This document shows, piece by piece, positions 19,522 to 29,800 of a DNA stretch of 64,000 nucleotides. The DNA is from Peribacillus cavernae (GTDB lineage Bacteria > Bacillota > Bacilli > Bacillales > DSM-1321). The DNA lies in assembly GCF_003989135.1 (NCBI RefSeq), contig NZ_RYZZ01000007.1:686539-750538 (forward strand), read 5' to 3'. A program made the translations under genes and the position numbers. The notes under the pieces were generated by a model, which did not search any database, was not told the origin of the DNA, and worked only from the letters and a program-made list of their open reading frames with translations. The stretch's first letter is position 1. Each line of letters begins with the position of its first letter.

Positions 19522-21528
19522 ATGTTTGATAAGATTGATGCACTTTCCATCAATACCATTCGGACTTTGTCCATTGATGCTATTGAAAAAGCTAAATCAG
19601 GCCATCCAGGGTTGCCGATGGGTGCTGCTCCAATGGCCTATACGTTATGGACACAGTTCATGAACCATAATCCAAAGAATCCCCAATGGTTCAACAGAGA
19701 CCGCTTTGTTCTTTCAGCAGGGCATGGTTCTATGCTTCTTTATAGTTTATTGCATTTATCCGGATATGATTTATCCATGGATGACATAAAAAATTTCCGT
19801 CAATGGGGAAGCAAAACTCCAGGCCACCCGGAATTTGGCCATACCGCCGGAGTCGATGCCACAACGGGTCCACTCGGGCAGGGAATTGCGATGGCAGTCG
19901 GGATGGCAATGGCTGAGCGTCATTTAGCCGCTACTTACAACCGCGATTCTTTTAATGTGGTCGATCATTATACATACGGCATCTGTGGTGATGGCGATAT
20001 AATGGAAGGAGTATCTGCTGAAGCCGCTTCATTGGCAGCTCATCTGAAGCTTGGAAGACTGGTTGTCTTTTATGACTCGAACGATATTTCATTAGATGGG
20101 GATTTAAATAAATCTTTCAGTGAAAGTGTTGAAAACCGCTTCAAAGCATATGGATGGCAATATGTACGTGTCAATGACGGAAACGATTTACAGGAAATCG
20201 TCAAAGCAATTGAAGAAGCTAAGACGGATGATTCACGCCCTACATTAATCGAAGTGAAGACTGTCATCGGCTACGGTTCGCCAAACCGGGCAGGAAAGTC
20301 AGCTGTTCATGGGGCTCCGCTTGGTGCTGAGGAACTGAAGCTTACAAAAGAAGCTTATAAGTGGACATTCGAACAGGACTTTCATGTACCTGATGAGGTG
20401 TACAAGCATTTCGAGCAGACTTGTGTGGAACAAGGAAATAGGAAAGAAGCCGCTTGGAACAGCCTTTTCAAGAATTATCAAGAGGCACATCCTGATCTCG
20501 CTGCCCAGCTTGAAAGTGCAATAAAAGGCGAGCTTTCCGAAGGCTGGGATAGGGGAATTCCGGTATATGAAGAAGGGAAAAGCCTTGCATCCCGTGCATC
20601 AAGCGGAGAGGTACTTAATGCAATCGCTAAGAATCTTCCAAGCTTTATCGGGGGTTCGGCAGACCTGGCTGGTTCAAATAATACAATGATTAAAGGATAC
20701 GCTGATTATACGCCTGATGAATATGAAGGCAGAAATATCTGGTTTGGTGTACGTGAATTCGCCATGGGTGCAGCACTAAACGGTATGGCACTTCATGGAG
20801 GTATTAAAGTATTCGGGGGAACCTTCTTTGTATTCTCTGATTATCTGCGTCCAGCGATTCGTCTGGCCGCTTTAATGGGCTTGCCTGTCACTTACGTTTT
20901 CACTCATGACAGTATCGCAGTAGGTGAAGATGGGCCCACTCACGAACCGATCGAGCAATTGCCTGCGCTTCGTGCCATGCCAAATCTTGGCGTAATCCGT
21001 CCGGCTGATGGAAATGAAACAGCAGCAGCATGGAAAGCAGCACTTGAATCAAACAATAAACCGACGGCCCTCGTACTAACCCGTCAAAACCTTCCGACAC
21101 TAAAAAATACCGCTGAATTGGCATATGAAGGCGTAACAAAAGGAGCTTATATTATTTCTCCGGCTGGAAAAGATCAGGCGGATGCCCTCCTTCTCGCAAC
21201 TGGATCTGAGGTAAATCTCGCGGTGGAAGCCCAAAAAGTACTGGCCGATGAGGGATTTGATGTTTCGGTTGTGAGCATGCCTTCATGGGATCGCTTTGAA
21301 GCGCAATCCAGGGAGTATAAGCAAAGTATCCTCGATCCTGCTGTCAAGAAGCGCCTTGCAATTGAGGTGGCTTCACCATTTGGCTGGGATCGCTACACAG
21401 GGGATGAAGGTGAAATCCTTGCTATTAACCATTTTGGCGCTTCTGCCCCAGGTGGAAAAATCATGGAAGAGTTCGGTTTTACGGTAGAAAATGTAGCAGC
21501 ACGCGTTAAAGCAATGCTTCAAAATTAA
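19522..21528 (+). CDS. tkt: Transketolase
   Basis: A thiamine-diphosphate enzyme moving two-carbon ketol units in the pentose phosphate pathway. It has 668 aa, full length. The N-terminal part shows [32 protein letters not shown] and the TPP motif [17 protein letters not shown]. The C-terminal half shows [36 protein letters not shown] and [13 protein letters not shown] precedes the ATG. It is a single-gene unit with its own terminator, in its standard place between ynzC and sirA. Confidence 0.98.
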   Translation: MFDKIDALSINTIRTLSIDAIEKAKSGHPGLPMGAAPMAYTLWTQFMNHNPKNPQWFNRDRFVLSAGHGSMLLYSLLHLSGYDLSMDDIKNFRQWGSKTPGHPEFGHTAGVDATTGPLGQGIAMAVGMAMAERHLAATYNRDSFNVVDHYTYGICGDGDIMEGVSAEAASLAAHLKLGRLVVFYDSNDISLDGDLNKSFSESVENRFKAYGWQYVRVNDGNDLQEIVKAIEEAKTDDSRPTLIEVKTVIGYGSPNRAGKSAVHGAPLGAEELKLTKEAYKWTFEQDFHVPDEVYKHFEQTCVEQGNRKEAAWNSLFKNYQEAHPDLAAQLESAIKGELSEGWDRGIPVYEEGKSLASRASSGEVLNAIAKNLPSFIGGSADLAGSNNTMIKGYADYTPDEYEGRNIWFGVREFAMGAALNGMALHGGIKVFGGTFFVFSDYLRPAIRLAALMGLPVTYVFTHDSIAVGEDGPTHEPIEQLPALRAMPNLGVIRPADGNETAAAWKAALESNNKPTALVLTRQNLPTLKNTAELAYEGVTKGAYIISPAGKDQADALLLATGSEVNLAVEAQKVLADEGFDVSVVSMPSWDRFEAQSREYKQSILDPAVKKRLAIEVASPFGWDRYTGDEGEILAINHFGASAPGGKIMEEFGFTVENVAARVKAMLQN

Positions 21529-21530
21529 GT

Positions 21531-21566
21531 GAAAGGAACCTGTCCACAGTCGGACAGGTTTCTTTC
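21531..21566 (+). terminator. Terminator after tkt
   Basis: AACCTGTCC (21537-21545) and GGACAGGTT (21552-21560), extended by GAAAG/CTTTC, form a strong stem. Confidence 0.8.
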
Positions 21567-21684
21567 ATGAAAATACAGTAAACACCCACATAATCCGTCG
21601 AGTTGCTAAAAAGTGAAATCATTTTACATGCAAATTAAAATAGAATATAGTAAGTTTATACATTAATTTTCAGAAAATTTATAA

Positions 21685-21691
21685 TTCGACA
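21685..21691 (-). promoter_or_regulatory. Candidate Spo0A (0A) box before sirA
   Basis: TTCGACA is the reverse complement of the 0A box TGTCGAA. It lies about 90 nt before sirA, a gene switched on by Spo0A~P in B. subtilis. Confidence 0.5.
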
Positions 21692-21780
21692 AAAAAAGAA
21701 ATTATTTTTACCATCAAACAACATATCTTTTTATTTTTCAAATATATAATTAAAAAAAGGAGTGTTAGGAGGCGGTTGGA

Positions 21781-22221
21781 ATGAGGAATTACCGAATCTA
21801 TCTGATAGAGGATGAATTTGCACAACATTACTTTGGCAGAGAGAAACTATTTTTCAATTTGTTTTTGGAGTATACTAATTCGTCCGGAAGACAAAAGGGT
21901 ATTCTGCAAAAACAAATCGAATATATTACTAAGCCTATTCCCACTGCTGAACTGCGAGATATATTAGAAAACCAATTAATGAGGAAAAAGGATTTTTTAT
22001 ATAAAGATGGCGTCTATTATTTAGATAAGAGATCCGGTAAAGCAAGAGCTGCTCTAAAACTCGATGGCCAGTTTATTGTCTTACAGGCTGAAGGAGATTT
22101 TGAAGCAGAAACGTCTTTTTTTGAATCCATTCGCAAGTATGAATCGGGCTTTCTCGCCATAGATCTTGAAAATACACATTATGGCTGGCTAAAGCCCGTC
22201 AAAGAAAGAAAATTTGTCTAA
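21781..22221 (+). CDS. sirA: Sporulation inhibitor of replication SirA
   Basis: Binds DnaA domain I at onset of sporulation and blocks re-initiation of chromosome replication. The 146-aa protein aligns by eye with B. subtilis YneE: YLIEDEFAQHYFGRE near the start, KQIEYITKPIP in the middle, and DFEAETSFFESIRKY plus YGWLKPVKERKFV at the end. AGGAGGCGG precedes the ATG. Neighbours tkt and yneF match the conserved order, and the 0A box supports Spo0A control. Confidence 0.93.
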   Translation: MRNYRIYLIEDEFAQHYFGREKLFFNLFLEYTNSSGRQKGILQKQIEYITKPIPTAELRDILENQLMRKKDFLYKDGVYYLDKRSGKARAALKLDGQFIVLQAEGDFEAETSFFESIRKYESGFLAIDLENTHYGWLKPVKERKFV

Positions 22222-22306
22222 AAAGAGGACAATCCCAGCTTGAATATTGTATAATAACCCTTGGTCTAGTACACTGTATGATAGACAACATGAAGGAGGA
22301 AATAGC

Positions 22307-22522
22307 ATGTGGGAATACATTCTAGTTGGTGTTCTGGCGCTGCTCGTCGGGATAGCACTAGGATTTTTCATTGCTCGCCGCTATATGATGAGCTACCTAA
22401 AGAAAAATCCGCCAATTAACGAACAAATGTTAAAAATGATGATGATGCAAATGGGCATGAAGCCTTCCCAAAAGAAAATCAATCAGATGATGAGCGCCAT
22501 GAATAAGCAACAATTGAAATAA
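22307..22522 (+). CDS. yneF: YneF, UPF0154 membrane protein
   Basis: A 71-aa protein with one N-terminal membrane helix ([20 protein letters not shown]) and a methionine-rich amphipathic tail ([18 protein letters not shown]). ATG 22307 follows AAGGAGG; the longer frame from 22247 is not needed. Function is unknown. Just after the stop an imperfect copy of the gene's 3' end (GCCATGAATAAGCAAC versus CCCATGAATAAACAAA) suggests a small tandem duplication. Confidence 0.93.
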   Translation: MWEYILVGVLALLVGIALGFFIARRYMMSYLKKNPPINEQMLKMMMMQMGMKPSQKKINQMMSAMNKQQLK

Positions 22523-22567
22523 AACCCTTTGATGAACCCCATGAATAAACAAATAAAGTAATGGCTG

Positions 22568-22595
22568 AAAAGCACTCCACGAGTGCTTTTTGTTT
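22568..22595 (+). terminator. Terminator after yneF
   Basis: AAAAGCACTC (22568-22577) and GAGTGCTTTT (22581-22590), then TGTTTT. Confidence 0.85.
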
Positions 22596-22839
22596 TGGGC
22601 AGGCGCGGGACATAGAAGCGATACTGAATGCACATGAGAAGGTGTCGGAAGCAGCAGCGGGGTTACTGTTTGAATGAAAATAATAAGGAACCGTACAGCA
22701 GGTATTCTACTCTATGAATTAGCTGTTTTATTGTGGGAAGTGTGAAGGTAAAGTGAGATAGGGTAATGAAAATATGGAGGCGCAGTAAGGGGAAGCCGTG
22801 TGGAACAGATGTAGTGGCACACAAAAATACCCCTTCTCA

Positions 22840-23007
22840 CTAGGAAAGGTCAATCTTTAAGAAGGTTTTGTTATACTGGTTAAGCAACTGATCTAATTCC
22901 TGGCTGTATTCCAGAGTCACTTTTGAGTTCAAACCATTCTTAGAAACGATTTGAAATAATTCCACTCTCTTTTTTTCAATTAATGTAAGAAATTCAATTT
23001 TTGTCAC
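22840..23007 (-). CDS. ynzD: Spo0E-like aspartyl-phosphate phosphatase
   Basis: A 55-aa gene too short for usual ORF cut-offs. It begins GTG and encodes MTKIEFLTLIEKKRVELFQI, then a helical segment with the family signature SQELDQLLNQYN. AAAGGA lies upstream on the minus strand. Spo0E-family proteins are two-helix phosphatases that dephosphorylate Spo0A~P and so hold back sporulation. Its place between yneF and ccdA is where B. subtilis carries ynzD. With sirA it makes a local cluster of sporulation/replication brakes. Confidence 0.88.
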   Translation of the reverse strand: MTKIEFLTLIEKKRVELFQIVSKNGLNSKVTLEYSQELDQLLNQYNKTFLKIDLS

Positions 23008-23202
23008 AATAATTGGTCCTTTCTTTGGAACTTTTTCATAAGATAATAATGAAGATGTATTGATATAGTAAAAATGTATGATTATTGAAATTATAAACCC
23101 TTATGGAAATTAACTCAAATATATTTTATCTATTTTCTTGCAATTATATTTTATCAATTTTTCTTGGTAAGGTCTCAATAAAAATTTTGGTATATTAGTG
23201 AA

Positions 23203-23242
23203 AGATGAGTCAGGCCGTAAGCCTGTGATTCATTGCTCATCA
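23203..23242 (+). other. Hairpin in the ccdA upstream region
   Basis: GATGAG and CTCATC enclose an inner CAGGC-CGTAA-GCCTG hairpin. It lies about 75 nt before the ccdA start, in what may be the untranslated leader, and has no T-run. Possible regulatory leader or operator; unidentified. Confidence 0.35.
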
Positions 23243-23316
23243 ATATCCATTCAATATCTTTTTTAGAGGCAATTTGTTAGAATAATGATAACTGTCAAGA
23301 ATAGGAGTTGGCGTAG

Positions 23317-24024
23317 TTGAATGATGTAAACGTATTTCTTGCTTTCGGGGCAGGGTTTTTAAGCTTCATTTCTCCGTGTTGTTTGCCGCTCTATCCAGCA
23401 TTCCTTTCATACATAACCGGAATGAGCGTTGGAGAGATTAAATCGGAAAATGCCATGCTTCAAAGAAGAAGTTTATTACATACTTTGTTTTTCTTGCTTG
23501 GATTTTCGCTTATCTTTATTGCCCTCGGTTTCAGCGCCTCCATATTAGGACGTTTTTTTGAGACCTACCAGGATTTAATCAGGCAGATTGGCGCGATTAT
23601 TATCATCTTTTTAGGTTTGATAATAATAGGTGTTTTCCAGCCGAAATTCTTAATGAAGGATGTGCGCTTTGAATTAAAGAACCGTCCAGGGGGATATTTT
23701 GGCTCTGTGTTGATAGGGCTTGCATTTGCGGCGGGCTGGACGCCCTGTACAGGGCCGATCCTTTCAGCTGTATTTTACATGGCAGGTACTAATCCGGGTT
23801 CTTCAATGCTCTACATGATCGCTTATATATTAGGATTTGCCATCCCGTTTTTTATCCTCTCCTTCTTCATAGGCAAATTGAAATGGATTAAGAAATATAG
23901 CAATCAAATCGTAAAAATCGGCGGTTATATTATGATTGTGATGGGGGTTGTTTTGTTTTTTGACTGGATGACCAAGATCATTATTGTTTTCTCCAATCTT
24001 TTTGGAGGGTTTACAGGATTTTAA
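23317..24024 (+). CDS. ccdA: Cytochrome c biogenesis protein CcdA
   Basis: A polytopic membrane thiol-disulfide carrier (235 aa) passing reducing power across the membrane for cytochrome c and spore maturation. The redox cysteine motifs are in [20 protein letters not shown] (helix 1) and [13 protein letters not shown] (helix 4). The start is TTG 23317 with AGGAGTTGG upstream. It is followed by yneI and ccdC as in B. subtilis. Confidence 0.95.
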   Translation: MNDVNVFLAFGAGFLSFISPCCLPLYPAFLSYITGMSVGEIKSENAMLQRRSLLHTLFFLLGFSLIFIALGFSASILGRFFETYQDLIRQIGAIIIIFLGLIIIGVFQPKFLMKDVRFELKNRPGGYFGSVLIGLAFAAGWTPCTGPILSAVFYMAGTNPGSSMLYMIAYILGFAIPFFILSFFIGKLKWIKKYSNQIVKIGGYIMIVMGVVLFFDWMTKIIIVFSNLFGGFTGF

Positions 24025-24188
24025 GACTGAAGGGCAGGGTATTGAAAACGATCTAGCTTTTCAATTTTTATTAGATAGTTTTCATTGAAATTACTACTAA
24101 AGTCCGATATATTTAGAAGTATATTTATGTTTTAAAATGGTAATTTACATGTCTATATCTGTTTTGGTGATACGAGGAGGACCAGTAA

Positions 24189-24557
24189 ATGGCAAGGATA
24201 CTAATTGTCGATGATGCAAAATTTATGAGATTAAACCTTTCGAATATTTTGAAAAGAGTTGGACATGAAGTTGTTGGAGAAGGAGAAAATGGCAAAGAAG
24301 CGATAAAAATGTTCCGCGAATTACATCCCGACTTAGTCACGATGGATATAACAATGCCTGTCATGAGCGGCTTGGATGCCGTGAAGGAAATTAAACATGA
24401 ATTTCCCGATGCCAAAGTGATTATGTGTTCTGCCATGGGCCAGCAAAAAATGGTTGTCGAAGCCATCGAAGCGGGCGCCAAAGATTTCATCGTAAAGCCT
24501 TTTGATGAAAACCGTGTCTTGGAAGCGATCAATAGGGTGATCGGATTGACCGTTTAG
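24189..24557 (+). CDS. yneI: Single-domain response regulator YneI (CheY-like)
   Basis: A 122-aa receiver domain without output domain. It has acidic pair D8-D9 (LIVDDAKF), phospho-acceptor D53 (VTMDITMPVMSG), VIMCSAMG with the conserved Ser, and K in FIVKPF. GAGGAGG precedes the ATG. It sits between ccdA and ccdC, its standard place; its partner kinase is unknown. Confidence 0.94.
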   Translation: MARILIVDDAKFMRLNLSNILKRVGHEVVGEGENGKEAIKMFRELHPDLVTMDITMPVMSGLDAVKEIKHEFPDAKVIMCSAMGQQKMVVEAIEAGAKDFIVKPFDENRVLEAINRVIGLTV

Positions 24558-24580
24558 TACTTCTAAACGGTTTTATATTG
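24550..24580 (+). terminator. Terminator overlapping the yneI stop
   Basis: CCGTTTAG (24550-24557, including the TAG stop) and CTAAACGG (24563-24570), then a T-rich tail. Confidence 0.65.
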
Positions 24581-24699
24581 AAAAAAAACGCGTGGTTTGA
24601 AAAAGGACTTTATCGTGATTAAGAAAAATTTCTCTTTCATTTGGTAATACTATATAATAGAAAAGAAATTATCTTCATTGATAAAAGGGATGATTATAG

Positions 24700-25179
24700 G
24701 TGATATATATTTCATCAGCTTTAGCAATTTTTATGGCGATTATGGTGCTGATTATTAGGATGAAAGCTGCTAAACGGCCTGTTAGTGCAAGGAAAATCGT
24801 TTTACCGCCCATTTTTATGAGTACTGGTGCGCTTATGTTTTTATTTCCATCCTTTCAGGTAACCGCAAAGGAATTATTGGAAGCCATTACAATCGGTTTA
24901 CTATTCTCGATTCTTCTCATTAAAACTTCGACTTTCGAAGTGCGTGATGACCAAATATACTTACAGCGTTCCAAGGCTTTTGTATTCATTCTGATTGGTT
25001 TATTGATTATTCGCATCATTGCGAAATTAATCCTAAGCTCGTCCATTGATGTAGGAGAGTTAAGCGGAATGTTTTTCTTACTGGCATTCGGGATGATTGT
25101 TCCATGGCGCATTGCCATGTTCCTGCAATACCGTAAACTTAAAAACGAATTTAATGATGGAAATCTAAAGCGAATATAA
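24700..25179 (+). CDS. ccdC: Cytochrome c biogenesis protein CcdC
   Basis: A 159-aa membrane protein with about five hydrophobic segments. It contains AAKRPVSARKIVLPPIFMST, SILLIKTSTFEVRDDQIYL and MFFLLAFGMIVPWRIAMFLQ, typical of CcdC/YneJ. It is the last gene of the ccd region. An IS3-family element starts 32 nt after its stop, separating it from a weak terminator now at about 26710. Confidence 0.9.
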   Translation: MIYISSALAIFMAIMVLIIRMKAAKRPVSARKIVLPPIFMSTGALMFLFPSFQVTAKELLEAITIGLLFSILLIKTSTFEVRDDQIYLQRSKAFVFILIGLLIIRIIAKLILSSSIDVGELSGMFFLLAFGMIVPWRIAMFLQYRKLKNEFNDGNLKRI

Positions 25180-25309
25180 AGACACTGGGTAGGTGAACTG
25201 ACCTAGTGAAATGAGACACATATAAAACACCTAACCGTTAAGTTACATTTAACACTCTTTTACTAATTTGAAATTGATTCTTTACTGGAAATTAGGTCAG
25301 GCACTTTGT

Positions 25310-25420
25310 CACTTTACTTGGAGCCTCTGCGGGCAAGATTTCTAGCCAGGAAGCCAGATATCCCAATAAAATCTGGCTCAGCCGAAATAGGCTATCATGC
25401 CCGCCTCTCCAAATAAAGTG
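25310..25420. repeat. Cloverleaf-like imperfect palindrome inside the IS
   Basis: Nested pairing is visible: outer arms CACTTTACTTGGAG (25310-25323) and CTCCAAATAAAGTG (25407-25420) pair at 13 of 14; inside, GCGGGCA (25329-25335) with TGCCCGC (25398-25404). Two hairpins lie within: AGCCAGAT (25352-25359) with ATCTGGCT (25371-25378), and AGCC (25380-25383) with GGCT (25390-25393). The layout is a multi-branched junction. It may be a small non-coding repeat carried by, or inserted into, the IS. Confidence 0.7.
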
Positions 25421-25457
25421 CGCGTCTTTGAAAAATGTTGAAGTTCACTATATCACT

Positions 25458-26318
25458 TTAGGCTGCCTTAGCTCCAAATTCTTTTGGCGTGAGGTAGCCT
25501 AATTTTTCTTGAATTCTTTCCTCGTTATAGTGATAAATATACTCATCGATTTTCAAAACAACTTCTAAATTGGATATAGAATTACATTTACAATATTGGA
25601 ATTCCTCCGTCTTTAAATTTGAGTGAAAAGACTCTATAACAGCGTTGTCCCAACAGTTTCCACGTCTAGACATACTACTTATTAAATGGTTCTTTTTCAA
25701 ATGATTTTGAAAAACATACGAAGTATATACACTACCTTGATCAGAGTGAACCATTACACCTTCTGGATTATTTCGATTATTCAAAGCTTCCTCTAGCGTA
25801 TCAATTACTAAAGGAGTTTGTTGGTGATTATAAAGCTTGTAGGCGACGATTTCGTTATTATATAAATCTAAGATTGTTGAGAGATAAAGTGTCTCCCTAC
25901 CATATTGAAGATAGGTAATATCAGTTACCCATTTCTCATTTGGTTTACTTGCGCTAAAGTCTCGATTAAGGATATTAGGTGCGATTACTTCGCTTTCCCC
26001 TTGCGATTTCCATTTGCGTTTCTGTTTCACCTTACACTGTAAATGATGTTTCTGCATGATCTTTTGAACCGTATTCCTATTTAAATGTATGTGATACTGT
26101 CGATGTAAAATGGCTCGAATTTTACGATGGCCATTTCTATATGTAGTTGCCTTACAAATTTCAATTAGTAAAGTCTCATGTTCGTTCCTGTATTCCTCAA
26201 ATCCTTTTGTCCAACGATAATAACTAGAACGAGGAATCTCTAAAACTTTTAAAATGGAAGTAACACTATACTTTTTACGAAACTTTTCTACCAGCTGTAC
26301 TACTACTCCTTTATCCAC
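25458..26318 (-). CDS. IS3-family transposase OrfB
   Basis: Integrase-fold transposase of 286 aa. An N-terminal HTH_21-like region (YRNGHRKIRAILHRQYHIHL) precedes the catalytic DDE residues: first D in KWVTDITYLQYG, second D in VMVHSDQGSVYTS, E in CWDNAVIESFHSNLK. It probably needs a -1 ribosomal frameshift from OrfA at the A6G run near 26337-26343 (GATATTAAAAAAGTATATGG on the minus strand). After slippage the frame reads KVYGDEKGVDKGVVV, joining OrfA to OrfB. An internal ATG at 26318 could give OrfB alone. It appears intact. Confidence 0.93.
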   Translation of the reverse strand: MDKGVVVQLVEKFRKKYSVTSILKVLEIPRSSYYRWTKGFEEYRNEHETLLIEICKATTYRNGHRKIRAILHRQYHIHLNRNTVQKIMQKHHLQCKVKQKRKWKSQGESEVIAPNILNRDFSASKPNEKWVTDITYLQYGRETLYLSTILDLYNNEIVAYKLYNHQQTPLVIDTLEEALNNRNNPEGVMVHSDQGSVYTSYVFQNHLKKNHLISSMSRRGNCWDNAVIESFHSNLKTEEFQYCKCNSISNLEVVLKIDEYIYHYNEERIQEKLGYLTPKEFGAKAA

Positions 26319-26620
26319 TCCTTTCTCATCGCCATATACTTTTTTAATATCTCATTCTCCATCTTCAAGTGGGTTAATTGATTGTTCATTCGATCATCCT
26401 CACTTGAGAATTCAGGTCCATGCCCAAATGTATATTGTTTACCAATTGGTTGGTCAAATCGATAGATTTCTCCATTCCTATACCATCTCATCCATGTTTT
26501 AATTTGAGAGTTATTCTTAATTTTGTATTTATCCATGATTTCCCTTGTTGTTAACTTACCTTCTAACTTATCTCTTACTACCGCCCATTTAGTTTCACTT
26601 GTATACACATTTTTGCCCAT
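26303..26620 (-). CDS. IS3-family transposase OrfA
   Basis: A 105-aa DNA-binding half of the transposase. It has a helix-turn-helix (GKLTTREIMDKYKIKNNSQI, then KTWMRWYRNGE) and a C-terminal leucine-zipper-like stretch NNQLTHLKMENEILKKYMAM. It overlaps OrfB by 16 nt in another frame, the usual IS3 arrangement. Confidence 0.92.
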   Translation of the reverse strand: MGKNVYTSETKWAVVRDKLEGKLTTREIMDKYKIKNNSQIKTWMRWYRNGEIYRFDQPIGKQYTFGHGPEFSSEDDRMNNQLTHLKMENEILKKYMAMRKEWIKE

Positions 26621-26709
26621 GCAAAAACACCTCCGATAAATTATACCTTGTTAAAAGTATTACCATTACGGAGGTGTTTTATATTGTCTCATTAATTAAG
26701 GTTAGTTCA

Positions 26710-26738
26710 AGGCTCTCCTTTTTTAGGAGGGTTTTTTT
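26710..26738 (+). terminator. Weak terminator right of the IS
   Basis: TCTCC, six T, AGGAGG and then seven T. It probably served ccdC before the IS separated them. Confidence 0.45.
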
Positions 26739-26806
26739 ATTTAGATTTAATCTGAGGAGTGCAGACAAATATTGGATGGCGCCTGGCAATCTATATTTTG
26801 ACAGTG

Positions 26807-26833
26807 ACAAAAGCAGAAATAAAGCATAAATAA
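26807..26833 (+). promoter_or_regulatory. Candidate sigma-K promoter of the repeat-protein gene
   Basis: AC (26807-26808), a 16-bp spacer and CATAAATAA (26825-26833) match the mother-cell consensus AC-N16-CATANNNTA except for one base. It lies 36 nt before the start of a likely spore-surface gene. Confidence 0.4.
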
Positions 26834-26868
26834 ATATAGTAACAATTAGTTTGTTTTGGGAGTGAAAT

Positions 26869-29800
26869 ATGATGAAAACTCCATGGATTAACTATGAGAA
26901 GATGGAGCAATTACGTTTTAAACAAAAAAGCACTTTTAAAACTTCAGTAATTCAGAAAAAATTTAAATCTTCCAGTTATCATCATATTCACAAAGAGCGA
27001 ATAAATACGGATAATGATGCCTGCGGATCAGTTATTGTACGTAGCTGTGACGATACAGTTGAAACAGATGATTCACATGAAAATTACGACATAAACAAGG
27101 TTCCTGAACTACACGAAAAAAATAATGTATCCAAACAGATGAGCATACACAAATCTTGTGAATATGTGAGAAATCATACAGATTGCACTGATAGTCTCAG
27201 CGAATCATATGATTGTGCGGTTTCTGAGCACGTATCCCAAGATGATAAATCTGATGAAAATGATAATGTTTTAATAAAGAATGATTTTCAAACTGCTGTA
27301 AATGCCGGTGAAACGAGTTATGAGCCACAAACCGATTCATCTATAGAACCTATGCAAACTCCTGAATCCGTCTGTATGAATGATATTCTTGACGGAGATG
27401 ATGTCTATGAAACAAAACCAGCTGATGATACAGAGGGCATCGAAGATATCGGTGAATCATCTGGTGGTAGGGATTCAGAACATGTTTCTCAAGATGCTAA
27501 GGCTGCTGAAACCAAATTTGGTTTTAAAAAGAGTGATTTCACAGATAGTAAGAAGCCTGATCTTCAAACTGGCCATGCCGTTGAAATAAATGATGAGTCA
27601 CAAACCGATTCTGCTTCGGAATCTGTGCAAACTCCTGAATCCAGCTTTGTGGATGAAATAAATGAGATTCTTGACAGAGAGGATGTCTATGAAAAAAAAC
27701 CAGCTGATGAAACAGATGGCATCGATGATTTTAGTGAATCATTAGCTGTTTCCGATTCTAAGCCCGTTTCCCAAGATGTTAAGGCTGCTGAAACCGAATT
27801 TGGTTTTAAAAAGACTGATATCACTGATAGTAAGAAGCCTGATCTTCAAACTGGCTATGCAGATGAAATAAATGATGAGTCACAAATCGGTTCTGCTTCT
27901 GAACCTATGCAAACTCCTGAATCCAGCCTGGTGGAAGGCATTCTTGACGGAGAGGATGAATATGAAACCAACTATGCTGATGATACGGTTAACGCCGACA
28001 ATCTCAGTGAATCATCGGATGTTCCCGATTCAGAACATGTTGCTAAGGCTGCTGAAACTGATAATGTTTTTAGAAAGTCTAATTTCGCGGATAAGCCTGC
28101 TGGCCATGCCGATGAAATAAATGATGAGTCACAAACCGATTCTGCTTCTGAACCTGTGCAAACTCCTGAATCCAGCTTGGTGGAAGGCATTCTTGACAGA
28201 GAGGATGTATATGAAACCAACTATGCTGATGATACGGTTAGCGCCGACAATCTCAGTGAATCATCGGATGTTCCCGATTCAGAACATGTTTCCCAAGGTG
28301 CTAAGGTTGCTGAAACTGATAATGTTTTTAGAAAGTCTAATTTCGAGGATAAGCCTGCTGGCCATGCCGATGAAATAAATGATGAGTCACAAACCGATTC
28401 TGCTTCTGAACCTGTGCAAACTCCTGAATCCAGCTTGGTGGAAGGCATTCTTGACAGAAAGGATGTCTATGAAACAAAACCAGCTGATGATACAGATGGC
28501 ATCGATGATCTTAGTGAATCATTAGCTGTTTCCGATTCTAAGCACGCTTCCCAAGAAGCTAAGGCTGCTGAAACCAGATTTGGTTTTAAAAAGACTGACT
28601 TCACAGATAGTAAGAAACCTGATCTTCAAACTACCCATGCCGATGAAACAAATAATGAGTTACAAACCGGTTCTGCTTCTGAACCTATGCATACTCCTGA
28701 ATCCAGTTTGGTGGAAGGCATTCTTGGCAGAGAGGATGAATATGAAACCAACTATGCTGATGAAACAGATGGCATCGATGATTTTAGTGAATCATTAGAT
28801 GTTTCCGATTCTAAGCACGTTTCCCAAGATGTTAAGGCTGCTGAAACCGAATTTGGTTTTAAAAAGACTGACTTCACAGATAGAAAGAAACCTGATCTTC
28901 AAACTACCCATGCCGATGAAACAAATAATGAGTTACAAACCGGTTCTGCTTCTGAACCTATGCATACTCCTGAATTCAGCCTGGTGGAAGGCATTCTTGA
29001 CGGAGAGGATGAATATGAAACCAACTATGCTGATGAAACAGATGGCATCGATGATCTCAGTGAATCATCAGATGGTCTGGATTTAGAACATGTTTCCCAA
29101 GAAGCTAATAAGGCTGCTGAAACCAAATTTGGTTTTAAAAAGACTGATTTCATTGATAGTAAGAAACCTGATCTTCAAACTAGCAATGCCGCTGAAACAA
29201 ATGATGAGTCACAAACCGATTCAGCTATAGAACCTGAACAAACTCCTGAATCCAGCCTGGTGGAAGGCATTCTTGACAGAGAGGATGTCTATGAAACAAA
29301 ACCAGCTGATGATACAGATGGCATCGATGATCTTAGTGAATCATTAGCTGTTCCCGATTCTAAGCACGTTTTCCAAGATGCTAAGGCTGTTGAAACCGAA
29401 TTTGGTTTTATAAAGAGTGATTTCACTGATAGTAAGAAACCTGATCTTCAAACTACCCATGCCGATGAAACAAATGATGAGTCACAAACCGGTTCTGCTT
29501 CTGAACCTATGCATACTCCTGAATCCAACCTGGTGGAAGGCATTCTTGACAGAGAGGATGAATATGAAACCAACTATGCTGATGAAACAGATGGCATCGA
29601 TGATATCAGTGAATCATCAGATGGTCTAGATTCAGAACATGTTTCCCAAGAAGCTAAGGCTGCTGAAACCGAATTTGGTTTTATAAAGATTGACTTCCCT
29701 GATAGTAAGAAACCTGATCTTCAAACTAGCAATGTCGCTGAAACAAATGATGAGTCACAAACCGATTCAGCTATAGAACCTGAACAAACTCCTGAATCCA

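Larger units (their letters stand above)
25212..26691 (-). mobile_element. IS3-family insertion sequence
   Basis: The terminal inverted repeats are TGAGACACATATAAAACACC (from 25212) and, read on the minus strand from 26691, TGAGACAATATAAAACACCT. The 1480-bp element holds two overlapping transposase frames on the minus strand and an unusually long 246-bp non-coding stretch between the orfB stop and the right terminal repeat. The flanks (GTGAAA left, TTAATT right) show no target duplication. Confidence 0.88.

Noticed and set aside
22561..22677. 38-codon frame after yneF
   Set aside because: It has no ribosome site and runs through the yneF terminator hairpin.
28580..29086. Long Met/Leu/Lys-rich frames overlapping the repeat protein on the plus strand
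   Set aside because: They repeat with the same period as the real gene, lack ribosome sites and arise from the periodic sequence; the 1348-codon frame explains the region.
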